Shown piece after piece: positions 17,940-26,575 of a stretch of DNA of 64,000 bases. The stretch covers positions 62,001 through 126,000 of the forward strand of contig JAPPFL010000007.1 of assembly GCA_028823855.1 (NCBI GenBank). Direction: 5' to 3'. Position numbers and translations under genes: made by a program. The DNA is from Albidovulum sp. (GTDB lineage Bacteria; Pseudomonadota; Alphaproteobacteria; Rhodobacterales; Rhodobacteraceae). The notes beneath the pieces are model-generated. The model had not been told where the DNA came from, did not search any database, and was given only the letters and a program-made list of their open reading frames with translations. Numbering within the stretch: position 1 is the stretch's first letter; each line of letters begins with the position of its first letter.

Positions 17940-19013
17940 TTAGTTCACGGTAAAGGTGGGCTTGAAGCCGTCGGGCGCGAGCGATGACGCCTGGTCGAAT
18001 GTATCGATATTGTTCGAATCGATGACGTACAGCGCGGGACCGACATGCTTTTCATAAGGTTTTCCTTCCAGAATGCGAACCGCCTGGTCAATCGCGACGC
18101 GTCCTTGAACAACCGCTGAATCCGTGGGCGCCGCCATGACTTGCCCCCGCTGAATTCCGCGATATACGCCCGGAGTGAAGTAGTAGGCCAGCAAGCTGAT
18201 TTGGTCGGTAAGCCCGCGCGATCGCAGCAGGCTGATGGAAGCCTCAACGGTCGGGGAAGTCCCGACGATATAATTTATGTCCGGAAAGGCTTCCAAAGTG
18301 TCTTCCACGAGCTTCAGTTGAATTTCCTTGCCCGTATCGCCGTACTTGGTATCGACAACTTCGATGTCGGATCCAGCGACCGCTTCCTGGAATCCGGCGT
18401 TTCCGGCTTCGACCCATCCGGCGCCCGGAGGTCCCGGGAACCAAGCAACTTGAACTTTTCCCGATCCGGCGGGGTGAAGCTTCGCGATGTGCTCTCCCGC
18501 CTTGTATCCCATCTCGCCGAACGACACGAGCGACTTTGCAGAGAGCTCGGGCGACGAAATTCCGTTGATCACATCGATGACGGGAATGCCCTTGCTTCTG
18601 ATTTCACCCACCAGGTTGTTCATTCCGTCGAAGGAAATGGCTCCGATGACAACCGCTTCCGCGCCTCGCGCAACGCAGTCCTCGATCTGCGAAATCTGCG
18701 TATTGAGGTTGGTGTAGCCGCCAGCCTCGACGAGTTGCATCTTGACGCCCAGGCGCTCGGACTCTGCTACGACGCCGTAGTCGACGGCGAGCCAATACGC
18801 ATCCTTCATATGAGGAAAGGACACGCAAATGTCCCAAGCTTTTTCGGCCTTTTCCAGCGGAACGTAGTCAATCGTCGTTCTCGGGCTCGCCATATCGAAC
18901 GGCGGGTCCCAAACTTCGACCGGGTACGGGTACCAGTCGTCGGCCGATGCGCTTCCGGCGAGCGCGACCAGGGCGACGGCGGACGCAACTTTTGATTTCC
19001 AATTTAACTCCAT
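17940..19013 (-). CDS. TorT-like periplasmic substrate-binding protein
   Basis: A 357-residue exported protein: a signal peptide ending near ASADD (~residue 24), then a type I periplasmic binding fold. Several blocks match E. coli TorT as remembered: EKAWDICVSFPHMKDAYWLA, VEAGGYTNLNTQISQIEDC, and the C-terminal YRGIQRGQVMAAPTDSAVVQ and LAPDGFKP. TorT senses TMAO with the TorS kinase. Here the gene is instead the first gene of an ABC importer operon and no TorS/TorR-type pair is adjacent, so a transport role is more likely. The ligand could be TMAO-like or a sugar. A LysR gene diverges upstream. Confidence 0.85.
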   Translation of the reverse strand: MELNWKSKVASAVALVALAGSASADDWYPYPVEVWDPPFDMASPRTTIDYVPLEKAEKAWDICVSFPHMKDAYWLAVDYGVVAESERLGVKMQLVEAGGYTNLNTQISQIEDCVARGAEAVVIGAISFDGMNNLVGEIRSKGIPVIDVINGISSPELSAKSLVSFGEMGYKAGEHIAKLHPAGSGKVQVAWFPGPPGAGWVEAGNAGFQEAVAGSDIEVVDTKYGDTGKEIQLKLVEDTLEAFPDINYIVGTSPTVEASISLLRSRGLTDQISLLAYYFTPGVYRGIQRGQVMAAPTDSAVVQGRVAIDQAVRILEGKPYEKHVGPALYVIDSNNIDTFDQASSLAPDGFKPTFTVN

Positions 19014-19152
19014 TCTTCTAGTTCTCCCATTGCATTTGCTTTCTCGGCGGTCAATTCCGGCGGCTGCGAAAGTAACGCATTGCGCCCAACCGGTCTTAAG
19101 GCTGTCGCGCTTCCCATATGACGCAGGGAAAATGCCAGACCGCCGCTACCAA

Positions 19153-19185
19153 TTGACATGTTCAATTTTTTTTGCATAGTATAAT
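19153..19185 (+). promoter_or_regulatory. Candidate sigma-70 promoter of the LysR gene
   Basis: TTGACA (19153-19158) is followed after 16 bases by CATAGT, which overlaps a perfect TATAAT at 19180-19185 (21-base spacing). It lies in the 200-base divergent region between the TorT-like operon and the LysR gene, where a LysR regulator normally binds. The match is by eye only. Confidence 0.5.
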
Positions 19186-19213
19186 TTTTCGCAAACCGAT
19201 ATCGAAAAATTCG

Positions 19214-20152
19214 ATGGCATTTTCCTTTCGGCAAATCAGGTATTTCATAGCGGTGGCGGACGCCGGCCAGGTTTCGGCGGCGGCGGCCAATCTCAACGTT
19301 TCGCAATCCGCCGTGAGTTCCGCGATCAGAAATCTGGAGACGGATTTGGCAGCGCCGCTTTTTCAGCGACTGCCGGGCGGCGTATCGCTAACCTACGAGG
19401 GACACCAGTTTCTGCGCCACGCACAGAATATTCTGGCGGCGGTTTCCGAAGCGTCGAGAAGCCTGCGAAGATCGGGCAAATCACTGGAAGGAAGGGTGAG
19501 CGTAGGTCTTTCCTACACCGTGGCCGGTTATTTCATACCCCAATTGCTTACCCGGTTCAGCAAGTCGTTTCCGGATGTTCGCGTCGACTTGCGCGAAACG
19601 CAGCGCCCGGAAATCGAAGCCGAGGTGGAGAAGGGGAATCTCGACATCGCGGTAATTCTCGTCTCCAACCTGCAGAACAGGGACAGGATCGGGTCGAAGC
19701 TGCTCGTCAGGTCGCAGCGGCGCCTTTGGCTTTGCGCAGACCACCACTTGATGGCGGCAGACAGAGTGCCGCTGGCCGACGTCGCAAAGGAGCCATACGT
19801 GATGCTGTCCGTCGACGAAGCCGATCAGACCGCCTACAGGTACTGGAATAAAACTCCATTCAGGCCAAACGTCCTGTTCACTACTTCGTCGGTCGAAGCA
19901 GTAAGGAGCATGGTCGCGACCGGTATGGGAGTCACTATACTATCAGACATGGTGTATCGACCGTGGTCTCTTGAGGGGCAGCATGTTGAAGTTCGGGAAC
20001 TCTCGGACCCGGTACCGTCTATGGATATCGGACTTATTTGGAACGATGAAGAGGAAATGAGCGCACCCACGATGGCGTTCTATGAATTTCTTTGCCTGGC
20101 CTTCGGCGACGTCGGCTACGGGATACCGGAACCCGGACTTCACGCTGGCTGA
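19214..20152 (+). CDS. LysR-family transcriptional regulator
   Basis: A 312-residue regulator starting MAFSFRQIRYFIAVADAGQ. An upstream in-frame start at 19172 would fall inside the predicted promoter and adds no family sequence. The N-terminal helix-turn-helix is clear (SAAAANLNVSQSAVSSAIRN at ~20-40, then FQRLPGGVSLTYEG). The rest is the LysR substrate-binding domain. It is transcribed divergently from the TorT-like/ABC/Pxp operon 200 bases away, the classic layout for a LysR gene controlling the neighbouring operon with an intermediate as co-inducer. Confidence 0.92.
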   Translation: MAFSFRQIRYFIAVADAGQVSAAAANLNVSQSAVSSAIRNLETDLAAPLFQRLPGGVSLTYEGHQFLRHAQNILAAVSEASRSLRRSGKSLEGRVSVGLSYTVAGYFIPQLLTRFSKSFPDVRVDLRETQRPEIEAEVEKGNLDIAVILVSNLQNRDRIGSKLLVRSQRRLWLCADHHLMAADRVPLADVAKEPYVMLSVDEADQTAYRYWNKTPFRPNVLFTTSSVEAVRSMVATGMGVTILSDMVYRPWSLEGQHVEVRELSDPVPSMDIGLIWNDEEEMSAPTMAFYEFLCLAFGDVGYGIPEPGLHAG

Positions 20153-21158
20153 GCTCCGCCAAATTCGGAGAGTGATTTTCTGCGATTTGCCAAGCGCGGA
20201 TGCTTGGACCTGCGGGTCAAAGAGTCGCAGCGATGCTCAATGCCAAGGGGCGGACGAAATACTCCTTAAAGGGAAATTTGCGGCGGTATGTCGCATGCGT
20301 CTCGTGAAATTACCCAATACCGATATTTGAGGTGGAAGATTCCTCCTTTCAAAAAGTTTCTTCCCGAATGCCGCTCGTTCCGCAAAGTGCCCGTAGTCGT
20401 GCGGTTGCGCATTAAAGAATCCTTCACCTCCAAGCTTCGGTGGCCAGCACTAGAAGACGCGGCTCCGCCCGCTGCGCCTGAAAAATTGCAGCCCAGCATG
20501 CCCGATGCTCATCGCAGTTGATGGCGCAATCTCTTCCTCCGAAGCAAAATTTTTTTGGCGTAGACCGGCATTAACTAACATCTAAATTGCGGGAAAGGTT
20601 CAGGAGTTTCCAACTAGCGTCAGGACCGATAATAATTTGCAAAGACCAATTTAAGTTCGACTCAGCGAGCGGAAATTTTCCGTGAATAGTTTAATCATTG
20701 AACAATCATCGGGAGCAACAACCGTCTGAAACGGCGTATCCGAGTTCGTACCGATTTCACTCCGGCGCGGTCCGGTTGCGATGGGTTGGATCATTGCAAT
20801 GCGCACCTGTGGACGACAACGGTGCACGTCCGCGTGGCTCCCAAAGTCGATCCTTAACGAGTCATCTTCGATTCCAAACATGCAAGTAGATTCGACATTT
20901 TGGCGATAACAGCGAGTGACCTGATGGCTTTGATACCGTGATTTGCCAGTGGCCGTTAGCCTAGCTGGATTGCATGCATTCGAAAATCTTCGAAGCGTCG
21001 TGACGGACTCGATGTCATTGACGCTGACAAAAGGGTGAATTAGCATTCGAATGCCGGGAATGAGTGCCGATTGTTTCGATTTGCGACTTCTCGTCGCTTG
21101 CTTGATCGACCAGATTTGGCAACCCGGCGCATCGAACCTGAAATTGGGAGAGAAAATA
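20153..21158. other. Intergenic gap of 1 kb before the second ABC operon
   Basis: Short frames occur on both strands (for example 20651-21046 minus), but none shows a domain or a good ribosome binding site. The promoter region of the downstream importer must lie at the right end, but no clear sigma-70 pair was identified. No repeats or RNA gene were recognised. Confidence 0.5.
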
Positions 21159-22247
21159 ATGTCGAAATTTAAACTTGCGCGCCAGCTTGCTTTGGTAGGC
21201 GCCTCGGGCCTCCTGCTATCGGCGGGAGCAGTGGCCGAAACGGTGCCGCTGTCGGTAAAGCCGGACGTAACCGGCGACGTGCCCGAATTATTTGCAAACG
21301 GCGAAGTCGATATCGCTGTTGTTCGATTCCTGAATACCGGAGATGTCTACCAGGAATGGATATTGGGCGTGCAGGACGAAGCCGAGCGCCTAGGGGTCAA
21401 CCTGACCGTTTACAACGCGGACGGCGACAGCGCGAAAGTCGCGCTTCACCTCCATCAGGCGGTCGCAACAAATCCCGACGGAATACTCATCGGCTGGGGT
21501 TTCGGCGACAGCCTTGCGTCTGGGCTTGAGGCAGCCGAGAAAGCGGGCATTCCAGTCGTAACAAGCAACGCGTCAGTCGAGGCGTCTGACCACGTAACAA
21601 ATGTTAATCAGAGCGAACACCTGATGATGCGCGGCATTGTCGACGCGTTTAAGTCCGACCTGGGCGGCGGCGAGATTTCCGGCGATGTCATCTACGTATA
21701 CGTCGCAGGCTACCGACCGCTCGACCTTCGCAACGAAATCTGGGAACAGTTCCTAATGGATAACCCCGGAATCAAGCAGGTCGCGCAAATCGGCGTCGTC
21801 AACGCCAATACCGCTGCACAGACCGCAGACCAGGCGAAAGCGGCACTTCTGGCAAATCGGGACACGGTTGCCATCATCGCGCCTTACGACGAATTTACCA
21901 AGGGCGCGACCACGGCAATTCTGGAGTTGGGACTGGAAGACACGGTAAAGGCCTACGGCATGGACATCTCCACCGCGGACATCGCGGTCATGACGGCCGA
22001 AAATAGCCCTTGGGTCGTGACCGCGACGACAGACATGCGCAATTTCGGGAAAGTGTCGCTGCGCGTAGCGGCGGGCGAAGTCGCAGGCTCTTATGACGGC
22101 AACGACCTCGAAATTCCGCCTCTAGTGATTTCCCAGGACGAGCTTCGGGAAGTCGGCATCAAAAACGTCGAGGAGCTCGATGAGCTGTTCCCCGCTCTAG
22201 CGACTCCCAACCTCGCCAACGCGCCCTGGATGGACAACGTAAAATGA
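21159..22247 (+). CDS. Sugar-type ABC transporter substrate-binding protein
   Basis: A 362-residue exported protein. The start at 21159 follows a GGGAG site and gives a proper signal peptide (KLARQLALVGASGLLLSAGA, cleavage near AVAE); the open frame upstream to 21051 has no such character. The mature part is a Peripla_BP_4 fold (VVRFLNTGDVYQEWILGV; DEAERLGVNLTVYNADGDSA; VAIIAPYDEFTKGA). It is the first gene of a second sugar-family importer operon. The ATPase start overlaps its stop (ATGA). Confidence 0.9.
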   Translation: MSKFKLARQLALVGASGLLLSAGAVAETVPLSVKPDVTGDVPELFANGEVDIAVVRFLNTGDVYQEWILGVQDEAERLGVNLTVYNADGDSAKVALHLHQAVATNPDGILIGWGFGDSLASGLEAAEKAGIPVVTSNASVEASDHVTNVNQSEHLMMRGIVDAFKSDLGGGEISGDVIYVYVAGYRPLDLRNEIWEQFLMDNPGIKQVAQIGVVNANTAAQTADQAKAALLANRDTVAIIAPYDEFTKGATTAILELGLEDTVKAYGMDISTADIAVMTAENSPWVVTATTDMRNFGKVSLRVAAGEVAGSYDGNDLEIPPLVISQDELREVGIKNVEELDELFPALATPNLANAPWMDNVK

Positions 22248-23824
22248 AGCCAGTCTCTCGGATTGGCGCCGGCGGGGACTCCCCGCCGGCAAGTACTGAG
22301 AGGAGTCTCGTCGAACTCCGAAGCATTTCCAAGACTTTCGGGGCGACCCGCGCGCTCGACGGCGTCAGCTTCAACATAGGAAAAGACGAAACGCTCGGCT
22401 TCGTCGGCGCGAACGGCGCGGGAAAGTCGACCCTGATCAAGATTCTTTCGGGGATATACCGCCAGTCATCGGGCGAAGTCCTGATCGGCGGCGAAACAAA
22501 AACGATCTCATCGCCTACGGACGCCAGAAGCATGGGCATCGCGACCGTCCACCAAAACATCGACGATGCCGTCGTATTCGGAATGACCGTAGCCGAGAAT
22601 CTTCTTCTCGACGAAATTGCGACTTCGACTAGCGAAGTGTTTATGAACCAGCGATTGATTTTGAAGCGCGCGAGATCGGTACAGGAAAAGCTGCAGCTGG
22701 AACTGCCGCTGACCGCACCGGTCGAGGCATTGTCGGCCAGCGGCAGGCAGGAAGTCGCAATCGCTCGCGCGCTCGTCGGAAACGCCAAGCTCTTGATTCT
22801 CGACGAGCCCACGTCGACACTGTCGGCGCGGGAAGCGGAAAAACTGTTCGAGGCCGTCCAGGACCTGCGCCGCCGAGGCATTACGGTGTTGTACGTTTCC
22901 CATCGAATGAGCGAGATAAAGATGCTGTGCGACCGGACCGTTGTACTACGCAACGGTAGAATCGTATCCGAACAGGTAGCGCCATTGGACACTCGAAAGA
23001 TTGCCAGCGCTATTCTAGGCGAATTAGTGCTTTCGACGAAGCACAAGAGCAGGATGGGCGACAAGCCCGTTTTTGTCGGCAAGGGATTGCGCGCACGGAG
23101 CGAAAGCGCTCCAGCCGAACTAGAATTCCGGCGCGGCGAGGTAGTCGGCCTGACCGGTCTGGTCGGAGCGGGAAAAACTGAACTGCTGGAGCAGATTTGC
23201 GGTCGCAGACCGCTCGAGGCCGGGGATATGCGCCTTCACGAAAAGGATTACGCGCCGAGGGACGCGGCGGCGGCGATCGCCCAAGGCGTTGTAATGGTGC
23301 CTGAGGAACGATCGCTGCAGGCGATATTTCCCGGCGAAAGCCTATGGCAGCATTGCACGGTGGGCATGATGGCGTTTTTCAGCAGACTGGGCTTTATGAT
23401 CCAGCGCAAGGAAACGGCGTACGCTCGCGATGTGATCCGTGATTTCCGGGTCGTTTGCTCCGCGGCCGAGGTACCGATCGAGGACCTGTCCGGCGGGAAT
23501 CAGCAGAAGCTGCTCGTCGGCCGCTGGCTAAAGAACGACTGGTCGCTCGTCGTTCTCGACGAGCCCTTCCGCGGAATCGACATTGGAGCGCGGGCGATAA
23601 TATCTCGAGCCCTGAGAGAATATTCGAAGCACGCGGCGGTCGTCGTCTGCAGCTCCGATCCGGAAGAGGTCGTCGAAGTCGCGGACCGCGTGCTAATAAT
23701 GGTTGAAGGGCGGGTGCGCCACGGAGGGCGCGCGGACGAGCTCACTTCCGAGGAGCTGTCCGAAATAATGAGCCAAACTGCTTATCACGAAGCGCATGAC
23801 GGCCGCGAGGTGACCTTGCAATGA
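22244..23824 (+). CDS. Sugar-type ABC transporter ATPase
   Basis: A 526-residue double-domain ATPase. Domain 1 has Walker A GANGAGKST at ~64, an atypical signature LSASGRQEVAIARAL, and Walker B ILDEPTSTLS. Domain 2 has GLVGAGKTE, signature LSGGNQQKLLVGRWL, and VLDEPFRGIDIG. It is about ten residues longer than usual at the N-terminus (PASTERSLVELRS). Four-base overlaps on both sides couple it to the binding-protein and permease genes. Confidence 0.93.
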   Translation: MKPVSRIGAGGDSPPASTERSLVELRSISKTFGATRALDGVSFNIGKDETLGFVGANGAGKSTLIKILSGIYRQSSGEVLIGGETKTISSPTDARSMGIATVHQNIDDAVVFGMTVAENLLLDEIATSTSEVFMNQRLILKRARSVQEKLQLELPLTAPVEALSASGRQEVAIARALVGNAKLLILDEPTSTLSAREAEKLFEAVQDLRRRGITVLYVSHRMSEIKMLCDRTVVLRNGRIVSEQVAPLDTRKIASAILGELVLSTKHKSRMGDKPVFVGKGLRARSESAPAELEFRRGEVVGLTGLVGAGKTELLEQICGRRPLEAGDMRLHEKDYAPRDAAAAIAQGVVMVPEERSLQAIFPGESLWQHCTVGMMAFFSRLGFMIQRKETAYARDVIRDFRVVCSAAEVPIEDLSGGNQQKLLVGRWLKNDWSLVVLDEPFRGIDIGARAIISRALREYSKHAAVVVCSSDPEEVVEVADRVLIMVEGRVRHGGRADELTSEELSEIMSQTAYHEAHDGREVTLQ

Positions 23825-24864
23825 CGGAACAGAATATCCAGCATCAGATGGACGCCGCGGGAGCCGCAGGATTTCCCCGCGCGCTGGAGCGGACGAAAGA
23901 GCTGATTTACAAGTACGGGCTTCTCGTGGTTCTCGCCGCCATGATCGCCTATTTTTCCTACGCGCAGCCGTTCTTCGGCACTTTTCTGAACGCGATGTTC
24001 ATCCTGCAGGCTGCCTCGATCGTGGCCGTCATCGGCTTGGGATGCACTGTTTCGATGACTGTCGGCGGATTCGACTTGTCCGTAGGGTCGGCGATGAGCC
24101 TTGCCGTCATGGCGTCGGCGGGCGCGATGGTCATGTTCAACCTGAGCGGTCCCGCCGCGATTTTTGTCGGGCTTTCATGCGGGCTCGCGGTCGGCCTGTT
24201 CAATACGTTCCTTATCGTCGTGGCGCGCATTCCCGATCTTGTAGCGACGCTGGCGACTCTGTTTCTTGTAAACGGCATGACGCTGCTCGGCGTAGGCGGC
24301 CAGTCGGTCGCCGAAGGCATGTCGGTCGACGGCGTGGCCGCGACCGGAAAATTCTCGCCGGTGTTCAAGTGGCTCGGTTCGGGAAGCTTGCTCGGGATTC
24401 ACGCCTCGGTCGTTGTGGCGGGATTGGTCTTCGTCTTCGTCTTCGTTCTACTAAACTACACAAGATGGGGGCGCGCCTTCTACGCCGTTGGCGGCAATCC
24501 CATCGCGGCGGCGGCAGCTGGAATCCGAGTGGCGCGATGCCGAATGGCGGCGTACATTATCTCGGGCTGCCTGGCGGCGATCGCCGGGATGATGCTCGCG
24601 GCTCGTTCCAACCGGGGGGATGTCAATGTCGGCGACGCCTACCTGCTTCACGCCGTGTCGGCGGCGCTTGTCGGCTTCGCGGTTCTTGGCGCAAACCGCC
24701 CGAACGCGCTCGGCACTTTGACGGGCGCGGTTTTCGTAGCCGCCTTGATCAACGGCTTGACCATGTTCAATTTCCCCTACTACGCGCAGACCTTCGTTCA
24801 GGGTCTGCTGCTCGTCGTAGCTCTGCTCATGAGCTACATGCTTGGACCTAAAAAACGCGGGTGA
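23821..24864 (+). CDS. Sugar-type ABC transporter permease
   Basis: A 347-residue BPD_transp_2 membrane protein. About nine hydrophobic segments follow a ~35-residue polar N-terminus. GGFDLSVGSAMSLAVMAS at ~80 is the family signature, and YTRWGRAFYAVGGNP at ~215 is the conserved cytoplasmic loop. The start overlaps the ATPase stop (ATGA). Substrate is unknown; the downstream SDR and TIM-barrel/Tm-1 pair point to a polyol or sugar-acid-like compound, by inference only. Confidence 0.92.
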   Translation: MTEQNIQHQMDAAGAAGFPRALERTKELIYKYGLLVVLAAMIAYFSYAQPFFGTFLNAMFILQAASIVAVIGLGCTVSMTVGGFDLSVGSAMSLAVMASAGAMVMFNLSGPAAIFVGLSCGLAVGLFNTFLIVVARIPDLVATLATLFLVNGMTLLGVGGQSVAEGMSVDGVAATGKFSPVFKWLGSGSLLGIHASVVVAGLVFVFVFVLLNYTRWGRAFYAVGGNPIAAAAAGIRVARCRMAAYIISGCLAAIAGMMLAARSNRGDVNVGDAYLLHAVSAALVGFAVLGANRPNALGTLTGAVFVAALINGLTMFNFPYYAQTFVQGLLLVVALLMSYMLGPKKRG

Positions 24865-24893
24865 AGACCGCAAAGACAGCGAGGAGCAACTCA

Positions 24894-25688
24894 ATGGCAC
24901 TTCCTATTCCGAACATTCGAGGCAACCTTTTCGACGTAACCGGCAAAGTCGTCGCGATAACCGGAGCCGCGCAAGGCATCGGAAGATGCCTTAGCATCGG
25001 ATTCGCTTCGGCGGGGAGTTCGGTCGTCATCGCCGACATGAACGGAGACCGGCTTGAAAAAACAAAGGACGAAATTTCGGAGATAAGCGAAAACGTCGCC
25101 GCAGTCGTCACTGACGTATCTGCCGACGACGCGGCGGACAGAATCACCGGCGCCGCCAACGAACTCGGCGGGAAGCTCGATACACTGATCAACAATGCGG
25201 GCATAATGAGCTTTACCGACGCTCTGACCATTCAAGACGAGGAATGGGACAGAATGTACGACATTAACTTGCGGTCGCCCATGCGAATCATGCGCGCCGC
25301 GCTAAACGTCATGGTTGCGCAAGGTTACGGCAGCGTCATCAATATCGGTTCTTCCTGGTCGTCGAGGGCTTCTGCGTTCAATCAAGACGGCGGCGGTGTC
25401 GACTATTGCTCCGCGAAAGCCGCCCTGCAGTCGCTTTCTCGCGGCGCCGCGCAGGATGTCGCGAAGTTTGGCGTTCGCGTCAACGCGATCGCGCCGGGCG
25501 GAGTCGACACGCCGATGCACGCCGATCACAGGGACAATTTGTTCGCGTACGAGAAGTATATCCCTATCGGACGCATGGAAGTCGCCGAGGATTTGGTCGG
25601 AACAGCAATTTTCCTCGCTTCGGAGGCTTCATCCTACATCACAGGCCAAACGATCCACGTCAACGGCGGCCTCTTGATGGTCGACTGA
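24894..25688 (+). CDS. Short-chain dehydrogenase/reductase
   Basis: A 264-residue classical SDR. The start at 24894 is chosen because GAGGAG (24881-24886) lies seven bases upstream; a GTG at 24861 would overlap the permease stop. Features are TGAAQGIG (NAD(P) binding), NNAGIMS, the active-site Ser in INIGSSWSS, and the YCSAK catalytic Tyr/Lys at ~167. The C-terminus TGQTIHVNGGLLMVD is typical. An Asp in VVIADMNGD after beta-2 favours NAD+. It follows the importer genes by 29 bases and probably oxidises the imported polyol or hydroxy compound. Confidence 0.92.
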   Translation: MALPIPNIRGNLFDVTGKVVAITGAAQGIGRCLSIGFASAGSSVVIADMNGDRLEKTKDEISEISENVAAVVTDVSADDAADRITGAANELGGKLDTLINNAGIMSFTDALTIQDEEWDRMYDINLRSPMRIMRAALNVMVAQGYGSVINIGSSWSSRASAFNQDGGGVDYCSAKAALQSLSRGAAQDVAKFGVRVNAIAPGGVDTPMHADHRDNLFAYEKYIPIGRMEVAEDLVGTAIFLASEASSYITGQTIHVNGGLLMVD

Positions 25689-25730
25689 AGCCGCGCCGCG
25701 CCAGCATCGACACAGTAACCGGATTTGAAA

Positions 25731-26570
25731 ATGTATGATCGAGATGCGATTCTGAAGAGGCTCGGAACAACACTTGCGGAAGGCCGGCCGATCATCGGCG
25801 CGGGAGCAGGTACCGGTATTTCCGCCAAGTTCGCTGAACGAGGCGGCGCGGACCTGATCCTGATCTACAATTCGGGCCGCTACCGGATGAACGGCTACGG
25901 ATCCAATGCCGGCCTGCTTCCGATCGGCGACGCCAACGCGATCGTCATGGAAATGGGCGAAAGAGATGTGTTGCCGGTTGTGCGGGAAACGCCGGTCATC
26001 GCAGGCGTCAACGGCACGGACCCGACGCGATTGATGCCGCAGTTTCTCGACGGCGTCGTTCGGGCCGGGTTTTCCGGCGTTATCAATTTTCCTTCCCACG
26101 GGTTCATCGACGGGCAGTACCGGCAGTCGCTGGAAGAAACCGGATTCGGATACGACAAGGAAGTCGACATGATCCGCCTGGCGAATAGCAAGAACATATT
26201 CACGCTAAGCTATTGCTACGACATTGACGCCGTCGGCGAGATGGCGAGGGCGGGAACCGATGTCGTGGTCGCGCATATGGGACTGACTACCGGCGGGTCG
26301 ATCGGCGCCAGGGGATCCTACACGAAATCGCTCGACCGCTGCATCGAGTTGACAGGCCGGATGAAGGAACTGGCGAGATCGATCAGAGAGGACGTGATCG
26401 TGCTAACCCACGGCGGACCGCTCGAATCTCCTAAAGAAGTCGAAATAGTTATGCGCGCGACCGGTACGCAGGGATTTATCGGGGCGTCTACGATGGAAAG
26501 GTTGCCCACGGAGGTTGCGATCGAGGACACTGTTCGAGGATTTTCGCAGCTTAGCCTCGGCCAAGGCTAA
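25731..26570 (+). CDS. TIM-barrel protein of the PEP-hydrolase-like family (Tm-1 partner)
   Basis: A 279-residue TIM-barrel protein of the family named phosphoenolpyruvate hydrolase-like (PF09370 as remembered). Features are IIGAGAGTGISAKFAERGGA at the N-terminus, YNSGRYRMNGYGSNAGLLP, GVINFPSHGFIDGQYR, and AHMGLTTGGSIGA near 185. An in-frame TTG lies six bases upstream of the chosen ATG; neither has a strong ribosome binding site. The next gene, a Tm-1-like protein, begins six bases after its stop; this pairing recurs in other bacteria, sometimes as one fused protein. The reaction is not established. The context inside an ABC/SDR operon suggests a late step in breakdown of the imported compound. 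Confidence 0.87.
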   Translation: MYDRDAILKRLGTTLAEGRPIIGAGAGTGISAKFAERGGADLILIYNSGRYRMNGYGSNAGLLPIGDANAIVMEMGERDVLPVVRETPVIAGVNGTDPTRLMPQFLDGVVRAGFSGVINFPSHGFIDGQYRQSLEETGFGYDKEVDMIRLANSKNIFTLSYCYDIDAVGEMARAGTDVVVAHMGLTTGGSIGARGSYTKSLDRCIELTGRMKELARSIREDVIVLTHGGPLESPKEVEIVMRATGTQGFIGASTMERLPTEVAIEDTVRGFSQLSLGQG

Positions 26571-26575
26571 ATCAT

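Noticed and set aside
20651-21046. 131-codon minus-strand frame upstream of the second ABC operon
   Set aside because: No ribosome binding site, no domain, many Cys/Arg/Thr; it overlaps the region expected to hold the operon promoter.
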